Part shown: positions 41,584-52,762 of the stretch, piece by piece
Layout: every line of letters starts with the position of its first letter
Numbering within the stretch: position 1 is the stretch's first letter
Assembly (NCBI GenBank): GCA_913048245.1
Contig: CAJWWR010000001.1
Location: forward strand, 1-64,000
Source: an uncultured Prochlorococcus sp.
GTDB lineage: Bacteria > Cyanobacteriota > Cyanobacteriia > PCC-6307 > Cyanobiaceae
Length of the DNA stretch: 64,000 nt
Direction of reading: 5' to 3'
The notes under the pieces: generated by a model
Databases searched by the model: none
What the model was told of the DNA's origin: nothing
Seen by the model: only the letters and a program-made list of their open reading frames with translations
Made by a program: the position numbers and the translations under genes

Positions 41584-43095
41584 TTGTCTGAATTTAGAGA
41601 AGCTCGATTAAGTAAAGCTAACGCGTTAATTGGAAAGGGATTTGAACCTTATCTGGGAAGTTTTGATGTAACACATTCATCTAAATATTTAGTTGAAAAA
41701 TATAGTTTTTTAGGGGAAGGTGAAGAATACGATCTTCATGTATCCATAGCAGGAAGAGTCTTAACCAAAAGAATCATGGGTAAGATTGCTTTTTTTACTA
41801 TCTCCGATCAAGAAGGTTTAATTCAACTTTATTTAGATAAATTAATTATTGATAATAATCATTCTTCACAAAAGTTTCTTTCATTTCTAGATTTAAAAGA
41901 TTTAGTAGATATTGGAGATTGGATTGGAGTTCAAGGCACAATAAAAAAAACCAATAAAGGAGAATTATCTATCAAAGTTACACAATGGGAAATGTTATCT
42001 AAATCTCTACAGCCATTACCTGATAAATGGCATGGTTTAACGGATATTGAAAAAAGGTATAGACAAAGATATCTTGACTTGATAGTCAATCCTCAATCAA
42101 AGAATGTTTTTAAAACTAGAGCAACCTGTATAAGTCTTATAAGAAGATGGTTGGATGATAATGGATTCTTAGAAATAGAGACGCCAATATTACAGTCAGA
42201 GGCAGGAGGAGCTGAGGCAAGACCATTTGTAACGCATCATAATACCTTAGATATTCCCTTGTATTTACGGATAGCTACAGAATTGCACTTGAAAAGAATG
42301 GTAGTGGGTGGTTTTGAAAGGGTTTATGAGTTAGGAAGAATTTTTCGGAATGAAGGTATAAGTACGAAGCATAACCCTGAATTTACTTCTGTTGAAATTT
42401 ATCAGGCGTATTCAAACTATTTAGATATGATGAATATGACAGAGGAATTAATTAACAATATAGTTCTGAGTATTTGTAACTCCCTTGATATCAATTACCA
42501 GGGACAAGAAATTAGTTTTTCTAACTCTTGGGAAAGGATAACAATGAAAGATGTAGTAAAAAAATATACTGATATTGATTTTGATGCTTTTAATGGGGAC
42601 TTTAATTGTGCTAAAACTGCCGTTGAAGCAAACAATATAGAAATACCACCTCAAATTGATTCACTAGGAAAGTTATTAAATGAAGTCTTCGAACAAAAAG
42701 TTGAAGCATTACTCATACAACCAACTTTTGTCTTTGATTACCCAGTTGAAATATCTCCTTTAGCTAGACGACACGCTACAGATAAGAGTCTTGTGGAGAG
42801 ATTTGAATTATTTATTGCTGGTCGTGAAATTGCGAATGCTTTTAGTGAGTTGATAGATCCTGTTGATCAAAGAGAACGATTAGAGATGCAACAGTCTTTA
42901 AGAGAAGCAGGAGATCTAGAAGCTCATAGTGTCGATGAGGACTTTTTGAATGCATTAGAAATTGGCATGCCTCCTACAGGGGGATTAGGAATTGGAATTG
43001 ATAGATTAATTATGTTAATAACAGATAGTCCCTCAATTAGAGATGTTATACCGTTCCCGTTACTCAAACCAGAATTTACTTTGAATAAATCTTAA
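41584..43095 (+). CDS. lysS: Lysyl-tRNA synthetase, class II
   Basis: LysS charges tRNA-Lys. The N-terminal OB-fold anticodon-binding domain (about 50-145, [26 protein letters not shown]) is followed by the class II core. Motif 1 lies around [16 protein letters not shown], motif 2 is [25 protein letters not shown], and motif 3 is [13 protein letters not shown]. The protein has 503 residues. The first in-frame start is TTG at 41584, and its context matches the family N-terminus ([15 protein letters not shown]). No ribosome-binding site precedes it. Confidence 0.96.
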   Translation: MSEFREARLSKANALIGKGFEPYLGSFDVTHSSKYLVEKYSFLGEGEEYDLHVSIAGRVLTKRIMGKIAFFTISDQEGLIQLYLDKLIIDNNHSSQKFLSFLDLKDLVDIGDWIGVQGTIKKTNKGELSIKVTQWEMLSKSLQPLPDKWHGLTDIEKRYRQRYLDLIVNPQSKNVFKTRATCISLIRRWLDDNGFLEIETPILQSEAGGAEARPFVTHHNTLDIPLYLRIATELHLKRMVVGGFERVYELGRIFRNEGISTKHNPEFTSVEIYQAYSNYLDMMNMTEELINNIVLSICNSLDINYQGQEISFSNSWERITMKDVVKKYTDIDFDAFNGDFNCAKTAVEANNIEIPPQIDSLGKLLNEVFEQKVEALLIQPTFVFDYPVEISPLARRHATDKSLVERFELFIAGREIANAFSELIDPVDQRERLEMQQSLREAGDLEAHSVDEDFLNALEIGMPPTGGLGIGIDRLIMLITDSPSIRDVIPFPLLKPEFTLNKS

Positions 43096-43148
43096 AATGT
43101 TACCTTGAATGAAGTAAAATAATATTAATCCAATACGAAATGTTTTAA

Positions 43149-43397
43149 ATGAGTGGTGAACGTGTTGGCTTCCGATTCAAGCACAAAGACGCAGTTGTTA
43201 AAAGAAATCCCCAAGGCCGATCAAGAAGAGGGTGGGTCATGGAACCTGTCGAGCAAACTACAAGTAGGGGTACAAAAATGCCAGCCTACAAAATTCGTTG
43301 GAGAGATAGCGAGCGTCCTGAAATAGTTTTGCAACATATGCTCATTGCCGACCCAGATCCCTCCCCTCCCCCTGATACCGTGAGCTTAAGTCCTTAA
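43149..43397 (+). CDS. Small conserved basic protein of unknown function
   Basis: The 82-residue product (MSGERVGFRFKHKDAVVKRN...) is rich in Arg and Lys in its first 60 residues and ends in a proline stretch (DPDPSPPPDTVSLSP). The local base composition is noticeably less AT-rich than the neighbours, consistent with strong coding constraint. I recall similar small proteins in marine picocyanobacteria, but no function. It follows lysS by 53 bases on the same strand and is tail to tail with smpB. Confidence 0.75.
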   Translation: MSGERVGFRFKHKDAVVKRNPQGRSRRGWVMEPVEQTTSRGTKMPAYKIRWRDSERPEIVLQHMLIADPDPSPPPDTVSLSP

Positions 43398-43411
43398 TAG
43401 TTTTCTAGAAA

Positions 43412-43885
43412 CTATCTGATTAGTGCTGAACGTATTTCTTTGTTTATATCTTTCTTTTTATCTGCTTGACGCTTATCATATATTTTCTTTCCTTTTCCAA
43501 GTCCTAAATTTAGTTTAATCCAAGATCCTTTAAGATAAATTGATAATGGTACGATAGTAAGTCCTTTTTTTTCCGCTCTCGCTTTAAGTTTGAGGATTTC
43601 TTTTTTGTGAATTAATATTTTCCTTTCCCTTAAAGGGTCATGATTAAAAAATGCTCCAACATTAGTATGTGGTGAAATGTGGACATTCTTTAAAAGAATT
43701 TCATTATTATTAAACGAGCAATAACCATCTCTTAGGTTTACCTTTCCACTTCTTATTGATTTTACTTCTGTTCCTAAAAGTTCAATCCCAGCCTCAATTG
43801 TCTCTAGTATTTCATATTGAAATCTTGCATATTTATTTTGTGCAAGCATCTTTTTTATTGAATTCTTTTTTGACGATTTTTGCAT
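43412..43885 (-). CDS. smpB: SsrA-binding protein SmpB
   Basis: SmpB delivers tmRNA to stalled ribosomes in trans-translation. The OB-fold core has [57 protein letters not shown] and the C-terminal basic tail [17 protein letters not shown] that enters the A site. At 157 residues it is full length. ClpX, which degrades SsrA-tagged proteins, is at 1299-2669. tmRNA itself was not found in the window. Confidence 0.96.
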   Translation of the reverse strand: MQKSSKKNSIKKMLAQNKYARFQYEILETIEAGIELLGTEVKSIRSGKVNLRDGYCSFNNNEILLKNVHISPHTNVGAFFNHDPLRERKILIHKKEILKLKARAEKKGLTIVPLSIYLKGSWIKLNLGLGKGKKIYDKRQADKKKDINKEIRSALIR

Positions 43886-43904
43886 TATCTTCTTAATGAA
43901 TGTT

Positions 43905-43919
43905 TCTCCTAAGGAGAAT
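43905..43919. promoter_or_regulatory. Inverted repeat between smpB and ruvB
   Basis: TTCTCCT (43905-43911) and AGGAGAA (43913-43919) are perfect inverted arms around one A in the 52-base gap between the divergent starts. A -10-like GATACT follows at 43921-43926 for ruvB. AGGAG here is about 20 bases from either ATG, too far to be a normal ribosome-binding site. An operator is possible. Confidence 0.35.
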
Positions 43920-43937
43920 TGATACTAATCTTGCATT

Positions 43938-44996
43938 ATGGCAATCATATCTTCTAGTTTAAATGAATCGGAATCTTCTCGCCCCCAAAAAGGGTTAAGA
44001 ATAGTTGGCTCAGAAAATCTTCCAGAAGATCGAGAAAATAAACAACCTCTATTTAATCGTCCAAAAAATCTAGCAGAATTTATTGGTCATGATGAATTAA
44101 AAACATCATTAAAAATCGCAATAGATGCATCTCTCTATAGGAAGGAATGTCTTGAACATGTTCTCTTTTATGGCCAGCCAGGTTTAGGTAAAACAACCTT
44201 AGCATTACTTATTGCAAATGAAATGAATACTACTTGCAAGGTAACTAATGCATCTCTACTGGAAAGGCCAAGAGACATAGTTGGTTTACTACTTGGTTTA
44301 AAACAAAATGAGATTTTGTTTATTGATGAAATTCATAGATTAAATAAATTAACGCAAGAAATTTTATATTCTGCTATGGAAGATTTTAGACTAGACCTAA
44401 CTGCTGGAGCAAATAAAGGTACTAGAAGTAGAACTATTTATATTAAAAGATTTACTCTTGTAGGTGCCACAACAAAGTTAGCTTCAATAAGTAATCCAAT
44501 GCGGGATAGATTCGGAATATGTCAAAAGATCGAGTTATATACTTCTAAAGATCTGCAGGAAATCATCTTTTACTACTCTGCTTTCTTAGGTATCAAGATA
44601 GAAAAAGGTGCGGGCACTCTTTTAGCAAAGAGTTCAAGAGGTACTCCAAGAATAGCCTTAAGATTACTAAAAAGAACGAGAGATTTTGCTCAAGTAATAA
44701 GAAATACCAATACTATTTCAATAGAAATAGTGCAATCAGCATTAAATTACCAAAAAATAGATGATAAAGGTTTAGATCAAACTGATAGAAAGTATCTTGA
44801 TTTTTTATTTAGAAATAATAATTCTCCTATGGGCTTGGAGGCAATTGCAGCGGCTTTAGGTGAAGATTCTTCAATGTTAGAATTTGTTGTAGAACCATAT
44901 TTACTTCAATTGGGTTTTGTTTTACGAACCCCAAGGGGAAGAAAACTTTCTTCACTAGGAGAGAAATATTTTAATGAATTGCAAAAAAATATTTAA
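43938..44996 (+). CDS. ruvB: Holliday junction branch migration helicase RuvB
   Basis: RuvB is the hexameric AAA+ motor that, with RuvA, moves Holliday junctions. Walker A GQPGLGKT is at 79-86 and Walker [12 protein letters not shown] follows. The sensor segment [22 protein letters not shown] and the C-terminal winged helix ([28 protein letters not shown]...[10 protein letters not shown]) are present. The 352 residues include an N-terminal extension of about 25. Its 3' end overlaps the following TPR gene by 23 bases. Confidence 0.97.
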   Translation: MAIISSSLNESESSRPQKGLRIVGSENLPEDRENKQPLFNRPKNLAEFIGHDELKTSLKIAIDASLYRKECLEHVLFYGQPGLGKTTLALLIANEMNTTCKVTNASLLERPRDIVGLLLGLKQNEILFIDEIHRLNKLTQEILYSAMEDFRLDLTAGANKGTRSRTIYIKRFTLVGATTKLASISNPMRDRFGICQKIELYTSKDLQEIIFYYSAFLGIKIEKGAGTLLAKSSRGTPRIALRLLKRTRDFAQVIRNTNTISIEIVQSALNYQKIDDKGLDQTDRKYLDFLFRNNNSPMGLEAIAAALGEDSSMLEFVVEPYLLQLGFVLRTPRGRKLSSLGEKYFNELQKNI

Positions 44997-45777
44997 GTTT
45001 TTAACTTTCAGACAAGTTAAATATCTTTGTTTATTAATTGTATATTTTATCAATGTTTTGCCAATATATTCTTTGGAGAATAGAGAGGAACTATTTCGAG
45101 AAGCATTAGAAAATAGTTCTATAGGCCAATTTAATGTTTCATTAGAGCAATGGAATAATTATTTGCAAATTTACCCTGAGGATTCAGCCGCTTTAAGTAA
45201 TAGAGGTAATGTAAGACTAATTTTAGGAGATCCTCAAGGGTCTATAGAGGATCAAAATTATTCCATCAAAGTTAAACCGGATGAATTAGATCCTTATATT
45301 AATAGAGGTATTGCTTATGAAGCATTAGGTCTTTGGAAGAATGCAAAAGATGATTATCAATTTGTAATTTCTCAAGAAAGTGAGAATTTTTCAGCTCTTT
45401 ATAATTTAGCTAATGTAGAAGGCTCTCTTTCTAACTGGGAAGAAGCAAGAAATTTATTTTATAAGGCTTCGCAATCTAATACAGGATTTGCCATGTCAAG
45501 ATCTAGTATGGCGTTAGCTGATTATCAGTTGGGTAATATCGATAATGCTGAAAGTGAATTGAGAAAGTTAATTCGTAAATATCCAACATTGGCTGATGCA
45601 AGGGCTGCCCTGACGGCATTGCAATGGTCAAAAGGTAAAGTTGGAGAGGCCGAGAGTAATTGGATAGCTGCTATAGAATTAGATCCGAGGTATGCTCAAG
45701 AACAATGGCTTTTAGATGTCCGAAGATGGCCACCAAAACCTACCAGTGATTTAATGAAATTTATTTCTTTGAACTAA
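44974..45777 (+). CDS. TPR-repeat protein, exported or membrane-anchored
   Basis: The 267-residue product has an N-terminal hydrophobic stretch (about 15-32, [18 protein letters not shown]) followed by tandem tetratricopeptide repeats. These are visible as [60 protein letters not shown] and [28 protein letters not shown], continuing to about residue 240. Such proteins scaffold complexes; in cyanobacteria several act in photosystem assembly, but this one has no clear assignment. The start lies 23 bases inside ruvB, implying coupling. Confidence 0.85.
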   Translation: MNCKKIFKFLTFRQVKYLCLLIVYFINVLPIYSLENREELFREALENSSIGQFNVSLEQWNNYLQIYPEDSAALSNRGNVRLILGDPQGSIEDQNYSIKVKPDELDPYINRGIAYEALGLWKNAKDDYQFVISQESENFSALYNLANVEGSLSNWEEARNLFYKASQSNTGFAMSRSSMALADYQLGNIDNAESELRKLIRKYPTLADARAALTALQWSKGKVGEAESNWIAAIELDPRYAQEQWLLDVRRWPPKPTSDLMKFISLN

Positions 45778-45780
45778 TTT

Positions 45781-46944
45781 ATGGATAATCAGTTATTTGA
45801 TGAAAAGTTGGATGCTTTCTTTGATGAACTCATAGAAATAAGAAGACACATTCATGCTCATCCAGAGTTGAGTGGTTTAGAGCATCAGACTGCAGTCCTC
45901 ATTTCTGGGTATCTAAAAGAAATTGACTGGAAAGTTCAAGAATCAGTAGGTAGGACGGGTTTAACTGCTGAATATGGATCTAGTCATAAAGGTTATATAG
46001 GATTGAGAGTTGATATGGATGCATTGCCAATTCAAGAAAATACAAATTTAAGTTTTTCCTCTAAAGTTGACGGAATAATGCATGCATGTGGACACGATAT
46101 TCATACATGCATAGGGTTAGGAGTGGCCAGGCTAATAAATTCTTTAGACCTTCAAATTGGTACTAGAATTATTTTTCAACCTGCTGAGGAAATTGCAAGC
46201 GGAGCCAAATGGATGATTAATGATGGTGTTACAAAAGATTTAAGGAAGCTCATTGGTGTTCATGTATATCCTGATTTGCCCTCTGGAATGGTAGGAATAA
46301 GAGATGGAGGTTTAACGGCAGCCGCTGGTGAAATTTCTGTAGATATCATTGGCAAATCAGCTCATGGAGCAAGGCCTCATCAAGGAGTAGATGCAATTTG
46401 GGTTGCTGCAAAGATAATTTCTGGGGTGCAAGAATTGATAACAAGAAAATTAGATGCATTAAATCCTGTCGTAATAACATTTGGAAAAATTAATGGAGGG
46501 AAAGCTTATAATGTACTAGCTGATAATGTTAATATTTTAGGAACGGCAAGATGTACAGATTTAAATACTTTCGAAAATTTGGGTGACTGGCTCAAGCAAA
46601 TAATATCTGATATAGCGAGTAGTTATGGTGCTCAGGTAGTAGTCAAATTTAAAAAAATTACTCCCCCCGTTAATAATGATTTACAAGTCAATCAAGCATT
46701 AAGAAATAGTGCAATTGAATTAATTGGTCATGAGAATGTCATTGAATTAAATAAACCTTCTATGGGTGCCGAAGATTTTGCAGAGTTCTTAAATTATGTT
46801 CCTGGAGCAATGTTTAGACTTGGTGTGGATGATAATCTCAATAATTCCTCTCCACTGCATAGTGCTGAATTTAACCCCAATGAAGGAGCAATGAAAATAG
46901 CTATTAAATTAATTACAAAATCTATAATAAAATTAAGTTGTTAA
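45781..46944 (+). CDS. M20 family metallopeptidase / N-acyl amino acid amidohydrolase
   Basis: This M20D-type zinc hydrolase removes acyl groups from amino acids (hippurate- or IAA-amino-acid-hydrolase like). The segments RRHIHAHPELSG, LRVDMDALPIQE, MHACGHDIHTCIGLGVA, FQPAEEIASGAKWMI, the dimerisation domain SAHGARPHQGVDAIW and the C-terminal PSMGAEDFAEF give the full set of metal ligands and catalytic Glu. It has 387 residues. It starts three bases after the TPR gene, suggesting one transcript. The natural substrate is unknown. Confidence 0.92.
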   Translation: MDNQLFDEKLDAFFDELIEIRRHIHAHPELSGLEHQTAVLISGYLKEIDWKVQESVGRTGLTAEYGSSHKGYIGLRVDMDALPIQENTNLSFSSKVDGIMHACGHDIHTCIGLGVARLINSLDLQIGTRIIFQPAEEIASGAKWMINDGVTKDLRKLIGVHVYPDLPSGMVGIRDGGLTAAAGEISVDIIGKSAHGARPHQGVDAIWVAAKIISGVQELITRKLDALNPVVITFGKINGGKAYNVLADNVNILGTARCTDLNTFENLGDWLKQIISDIASSYGAQVVVKFKKITPPVNNDLQVNQALRNSAIELIGHENVIELNKPSMGAEDFAEFLNYVPGAMFRLGVDDNLNNSSPLHSAEFNPNEGAMKIAIKLITKSIIKLSC

Positions 46945-46961
46945 TCTTTTTATTAAGATCA

Positions 46962-47177
46962 ATGAAGTTAAGCATTTTAAATACATATAATTTAATTGCC
47001 CTTTTGATGATTGTTGTTTCAATCATTGGTTTTAACTATTCAAATGAAAGAAAAAAATATTTTTATTTACCCATGGGTTTTATTGGATCATACCTAATAA
47101 TAATTAGAGAAATTGGTAGAAAAAGAGCAAGAAAAGAAATTTTAAATAAAGTGCAGTTTTATAGAAAAGTTAAATAA
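46962..47177 (+). CDS. Small membrane protein of unknown function
   Basis: From ATG 46962 the product has 71 residues with two hydrophobic spans (about 7-24, LNTYNLIALLMIVVSIIGF, and 35-52, FYLPMGFIGSYLIIIREIG) and a strongly basic C-terminus. An in-frame TTG at 46938 would overlap the amidohydrolase stop and add eight residues. It resembles nothing I can name. It closes the plus-strand run that begins at ruvB. Confidence 0.6.
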   Translation: MKLSILNTYNLIALLMIVVSIIGFNYSNERKKYFYLPMGFIGSYLIIIREIGRKRARKEILNKVQFYRKVK

Positions 47178-48742
<1,565 letters not shown>

Positions 48743-48754
48743 TAAACTTAGTCT

Positions 48755-50761
48755 TTACAGGATTTCTTTCGTTTTCGCAACGACATTGTCTACTGTAAAT
48801 CCAAATTTATCCATACATTTTCCACCAGGAGCGGATGCACCAAATCTGTCCATAGTAATACAGACTCCATCAATACCTACATATTTATGCCAACCAAAGG
48901 AATGTGCCGCTTCAACAACAACTCTTTTTTTAACTTTTTTTGGTAAGATATCTTCCTTGTATTCCTCACTTTGTTCTTCAAATAGCTCAATGCAAGGCAT
49001 AGAAATTACACGAGTTTTGTGCCCTAATTTTTCTATTTCTTTGCTTGCTTCGATACAAAGATTTAATTCGCTTCCTGTGCCAATAAATATAATATCAGGG
49101 GTGCCCTCACAGTCCGCAACCACGTAACCTCCCAATGCGACTTTATCTATTGATGTTTTTTCTTGATTAGGCATGCCTTGTCTACTTAGACAAAGAGCGG
49201 ATGGACGCTTTCTATTTTGAATAGCAATTTTATATGCACCACTTGTTTCATTGCCATCTCCAGGACGGAAAACAAGCATATTAGGCATTGCTCGTAAAGA
49301 AGGAATAGTTTCAACTGGTTGATGAGTAGGACCATCTTCCCCAACTCCTATTGAATCGTGAGTTAATACATAGATAACTCCTAGTTCACTTAAGGCAGAC
49401 AATCTCATAGAGCCTCTCATATAGTCTGCAAAGACTAAGAAAGTTCCACCGTAGGGGATTAAACCGCTGTCATGATAAGCAATTCCATTTAAAATTGCTG
49501 CCATTGCATGTTCTCTAACTCCAAAGTGTAAGTATCTTTTTTCTGGAGACTCTGCTTGAAAAGATCCAGTTTCTCCCTTGATATCTGTGTAGTTAGAGTG
49601 AGTTAAATCAGCAGATCCTCCAATTAATTCGGGTAGATTAGGTCCAAGAGCACCTAAACATATCTGTGAATGTTTTCTCGTCGCTAAACCTTTATCTTCA
49701 GGGGTATATTGCGGTAGATCAGCATCCCAGTTTTCTGGTAATTCCCCATTCATCATTCTCTGTAATTCTGCCCCTTCAGATGGAAATGCATTTTTGTAAT
49801 CTTGAAATTTTAAATTCCAATTTTTTTCAGATTCTTCGCCTTTTGTAATAGCTTTTCTAAATTGCGCATATACTTCTTCCGGTATTTGAAATGGAGGGTA
49901 TTCCCAATTTAAGAATTCTCGTGTTAATTGCGCTTCTTCTTCCCCTACTGCCGCTCCATGGATACCTGCAGTATCAGACTTATTTGGAGAACCATATCCT
50001 ATAGTTGTTGAAATTTTAATAATTGATGGTTTATCTTTAACACCTTTTGCAACCTCAATTGCTTTGGAGATTCCCTCTATGTCATGATTACCATCTTTTA
50101 CATGTTGCACATGCCATCCATAAGCTTCATATCTTTTTAAGACATCTTCTGTAAAGGATACGTCTGTGCGTCCATCGATAGTAATTTGATTATCATCATA
50201 AAGTGCAATTAGCTTTCCTAATTTAAGATGACCTGCAAGAGAACATGCCTCAGATGCAATACCTTCTTGATTACAACCATCTCCCATGATCACATATGTA
50301 TAATGATCGACAATTTCATAATTGGGCTTATTGAACTTAGCACCTAAATGAGCTTCTGCTATTGCAAGTCCCACAGCGTTGGAGATGCCTGCACCCAAAG
50401 GTCCAGCTGTAACTTCTACTCCTTCGGTTTCAAATGTTTCAGGATGACCTGGTGTTTTGGAACCCCATTGACGAAACTCTTTTATATCCTCTATTGAGAC
50501 TGATTTGTAACCTGTTAAATGAAGAAGTGAATAAAGTAACATGCAACCATGGCCAGCAGATAATACAAACCTATCTCGATTAAACCATTTAGGGTTCTTT
50601 GGATTATGGTTCAAAGCATTTTGCCATAGTGCATAACCCATTGGGGCACATCCCATAGGAAGACCTGGATGTCCACTATTGGATTTGTTTACTGCATCTA
50701 CAGCTAGCATTCGTATACTATTTACACAGAGTGATTCTAAGGAAACGGTTGCAGCGACCAT
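48755..50761 (-). CDS. tktA: Transketolase
   Basis: Transketolase moves two-carbon units between sugar phosphates in the Calvin-Benson and pentose phosphate pathways. The N-terminal [19 protein letters not shown], the ThDP site [17 protein letters not shown], the Pyr domain segments [23 protein letters not shown] and [17 protein letters not shown], and the C-terminal domain are all in place. At 668 residues it is full length. It follows fabF by 42 bases on the same strand (acpP-fabF-tkt), an order conserved in cyanobacteria. Confidence 0.97.
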   Translation of the reverse strand: MVAATVSLESLCVNSIRMLAVDAVNKSNSGHPGLPMGCAPMGYALWQNALNHNPKNPKWFNRDRFVLSAGHGCMLLYSLLHLTGYKSVSIEDIKEFRQWGSKTPGHPETFETEGVEVTAGPLGAGISNAVGLAIAEAHLGAKFNKPNYEIVDHYTYVIMGDGCNQEGIASEACSLAGHLKLGKLIALYDDNQITIDGRTDVSFTEDVLKRYEAYGWHVQHVKDGNHDIEGISKAIEVAKGVKDKPSIIKISTTIGYGSPNKSDTAGIHGAAVGEEEAQLTREFLNWEYPPFQIPEEVYAQFRKAITKGEESEKNWNLKFQDYKNAFPSEGAELQRMMNGELPENWDADLPQYTPEDKGLATRKHSQICLGALGPNLPELIGGSADLTHSNYTDIKGETGSFQAESPEKRYLHFGVREHAMAAILNGIAYHDSGLIPYGGTFLVFADYMRGSMRLSALSELGVIYVLTHDSIGVGEDGPTHQPVETIPSLRAMPNMLVFRPGDGNETSGAYKIAIQNRKRPSALCLSRQGMPNQEKTSIDKVALGGYVVADCEGTPDIIFIGTGSELNLCIEASKEIEKLGHKTRVISMPCIELFEEQSEEYKEDILPKKVKKRVVVEAAHSFGWHKYVGIDGVCITMDRFGASAPGGKCMDKFGFTVDNVVAKTKEIL

Positions 50762-50803
50762 TGTTTTAAATAAGGTAAGTTGAATATTTTGAATTGAGTG
50801 TCA

Positions 50804-52051
50804 TTATAAATGTTTGCTAAATGCTAAACAAACATTGTGACCCCCAAATCCGAAGGAGTTTGAAAGAGCCACTTTAATGTCAGTGTCTCTAGCAGTATTT
50901 GGTACATAATCAAGATCACAATCAGGATCTGGATTAACGTAGTTGATTGTAGGAGGAACAAAATTATGTGTCAAAGAAAGTATACAAGCTACTGCTTCTA
51001 TGCCTCCTGAACCTCCAAGGAGATGACCAGTCATCGACTTAGTCGAGCTTACAGGAATAAGGTAAGATCTGTCTTTAAAAATTGATTTAATTGCGGCAGT
51101 TTCGTTACTGTCATTTGCTGAGGTGCTTGTGCCATGAGCATTAATGTAATCAATTTCGTCAAAGTTCAAATTAGCATCTTCAATTGCCAATTTAATAGCT
51201 TCTGCACCCCCCTTGCCTCCTGGCGCTGGGGCGGTGATGTGATGAGCATCACATGTCGTGCCATATCCGACAATTTCCGCATAAATTCTTGCGCCTCTTT
51301 TTTTTGCGTTTTCAAGAGTTTCTAAAATTAGAATTCCTGATCCTTCACCAATAACAAAGCCATCTCTTTCAGCATCAAAAGGCCTGCTAGCAGTTTCAGG
51401 ACTCTCATTTCGAAATGACAGTGCTTTAGCGCTTGCAAAGCCAGCTACACCTAGAGGGGTTATGCTGGCTTCTGCACCCCCACACACCATCGCATCAGCT
51501 TTACCCATTTGTAACAGTCTGAAAGCATCTCCAATAGCATTTGATCCTGCGGCACAAGCTGTTGAAACAGATGAGCTTGGTCCTTTTGCTCCTAGGGCAA
51601 TTGCTGCTAAACCAGTAGCCATATTAGGAATCATCATGGGTACTGTGAATGGACTTACACGTTTTGGCCCTTTAAGGTTAAGAATTTGAGCTTGAGTTTC
51701 CATTGTTAATAAGCCACCCACCCCGGAGCCAATAATGACACCAATTCTAGATGCATTGCTTTCTGTAATTTGGAGTCCAGAATCTTTAAAGGCTTGTTTT
51801 GCTGCAATAACTCCAAGCTGGGAAAATCTGTCCCATCTTTTAGATTCCTTTGGTTCTATAAAATCTTCAGATTTAAGATTTTTTACTTCTGCAGCAAATT
51901 TGCAAGGATGTTGTTCAGGGTTAAATAGAGTTATCCCTGATACACCATTAGTTCCTTTCTGTAGGCCAATTAAATATTCATCAATATTATTACCAATTGG
52001 CGTTACAGCACCAATTCCTGTAATAACAACTCGATGGAAATTTGCGATCAC
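50804..52051 (-). CDS. fabF: 3-oxoacyl-[acyl-carrier-protein] synthase II
   Basis: FabF elongates acyl-ACP by condensation with malonyl-ACP. The Cys-His-His triad is visible: Cys166 in STACAAGSNA, His in INAHGTSTSANDS, and His in STKSMTGHLLGGSGG. The GFGGHNVCLAF end motif is also present. At 415 residues it is normal. It starts four bases after acpP, whose product carries its substrates, so the two are translated from one message. Confidence 0.98.
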   Translation of the reverse strand: MIANFHRVVITGIGAVTPIGNNIDEYLIGLQKGTNGVSGITLFNPEQHPCKFAAEVKNLKSEDFIEPKESKRWDRFSQLGVIAAKQAFKDSGLQITESNASRIGVIIGSGVGGLLTMETQAQILNLKGPKRVSPFTVPMMIPNMATGLAAIALGAKGPSSSVSTACAAGSNAIGDAFRLLQMGKADAMVCGGAEASITPLGVAGFASAKALSFRNESPETASRPFDAERDGFVIGEGSGILILETLENAKKRGARIYAEIVGYGTTCDAHHITAPAPGGKGGAEAIKLAIEDANLNFDEIDYINAHGTSTSANDSNETAAIKSIFKDRSYLIPVSSTKSMTGHLLGGSGGIEAVACILSLTHNFVPPTINYVNPDPDCDLDYVPNTARDTDIKVALSNSFGFGGHNVCLAFSKHL

Positions 52052-52055
52052 TAAA

Positions 52056-52298
52056 CTAACCTTTTTTTTCTTCGATAAATTTTACAGCATCTCCAACTGT
52101 TGTAATACCTTCTGCGGCTTCGTCAGGTATTTCAATGTCAAATGCCTCCTCAAGAGCCATGACAAGCTCAACAGTGTCCAGTGAGTCTGCACCTAAATCA
52201 TTTTGGAAGTTTGAGTCAGTTTTTACTTCCTCAGACTCTACGCTCAATTGCTCTGAAACTATTGAGCGAACTTTTTGGAAGGTTTCTTCTTGTGACAT
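52056..52298 (-). CDS. acpP: Acyl carrier protein
   Basis: ACP carries growing acyl chains on a phosphopantetheine arm. The attachment serine is Ser39 in [17 protein letters not shown], and the acidic four-helix pattern with [13 protein letters not shown] is typical. At 80 residues it is full length. It is first in the acpP-fabF-tkt run and divergent from psaC, with 134 bases between the starts. Confidence 0.98.
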   Translation of the reverse strand: MSQEETFQKVRSIVSEQLSVESEEVKTDSNFQNDLGADSLDTVELVMALEEAFDIEIPDEAAEGITTVGDAVKFIEEKKG

Positions 52299-52378
52299 AG
52301 TTATGAAAAAAAGACTAATTTCTATAAGATTTTATGCCCTAGAGTTAACAAGAGTGAAGCATATCTTAATTTTTTTAA

Positions 52379-52678
<300 letters not shown>

Positions 52679-52723
52679 TTTTAATAGTGCAGTTCTAATA
52701 GAGTCCACATTTAGGATTAAATT

Positions 52724-52729
52724 TATAAT
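52724..52729 (+). promoter_or_regulatory. glmS promoter -10 box
   Basis: TATAAT at 52724-52729 would start transcription near 52736, giving glmS a leader of about 27 bases. That is too short for a glmS ribozyme, and none is seen. Confidence 0.45.
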
Positions 52730-52762
52730 TTTCAATTAAGTTATAAAAAAAGATAGATTTAT

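Noticed and set aside
52730..52762. glmS ribozyme upstream of glmS
   Set aside because: The leader is too short and A/T-rich, and no ribozyme core is present.
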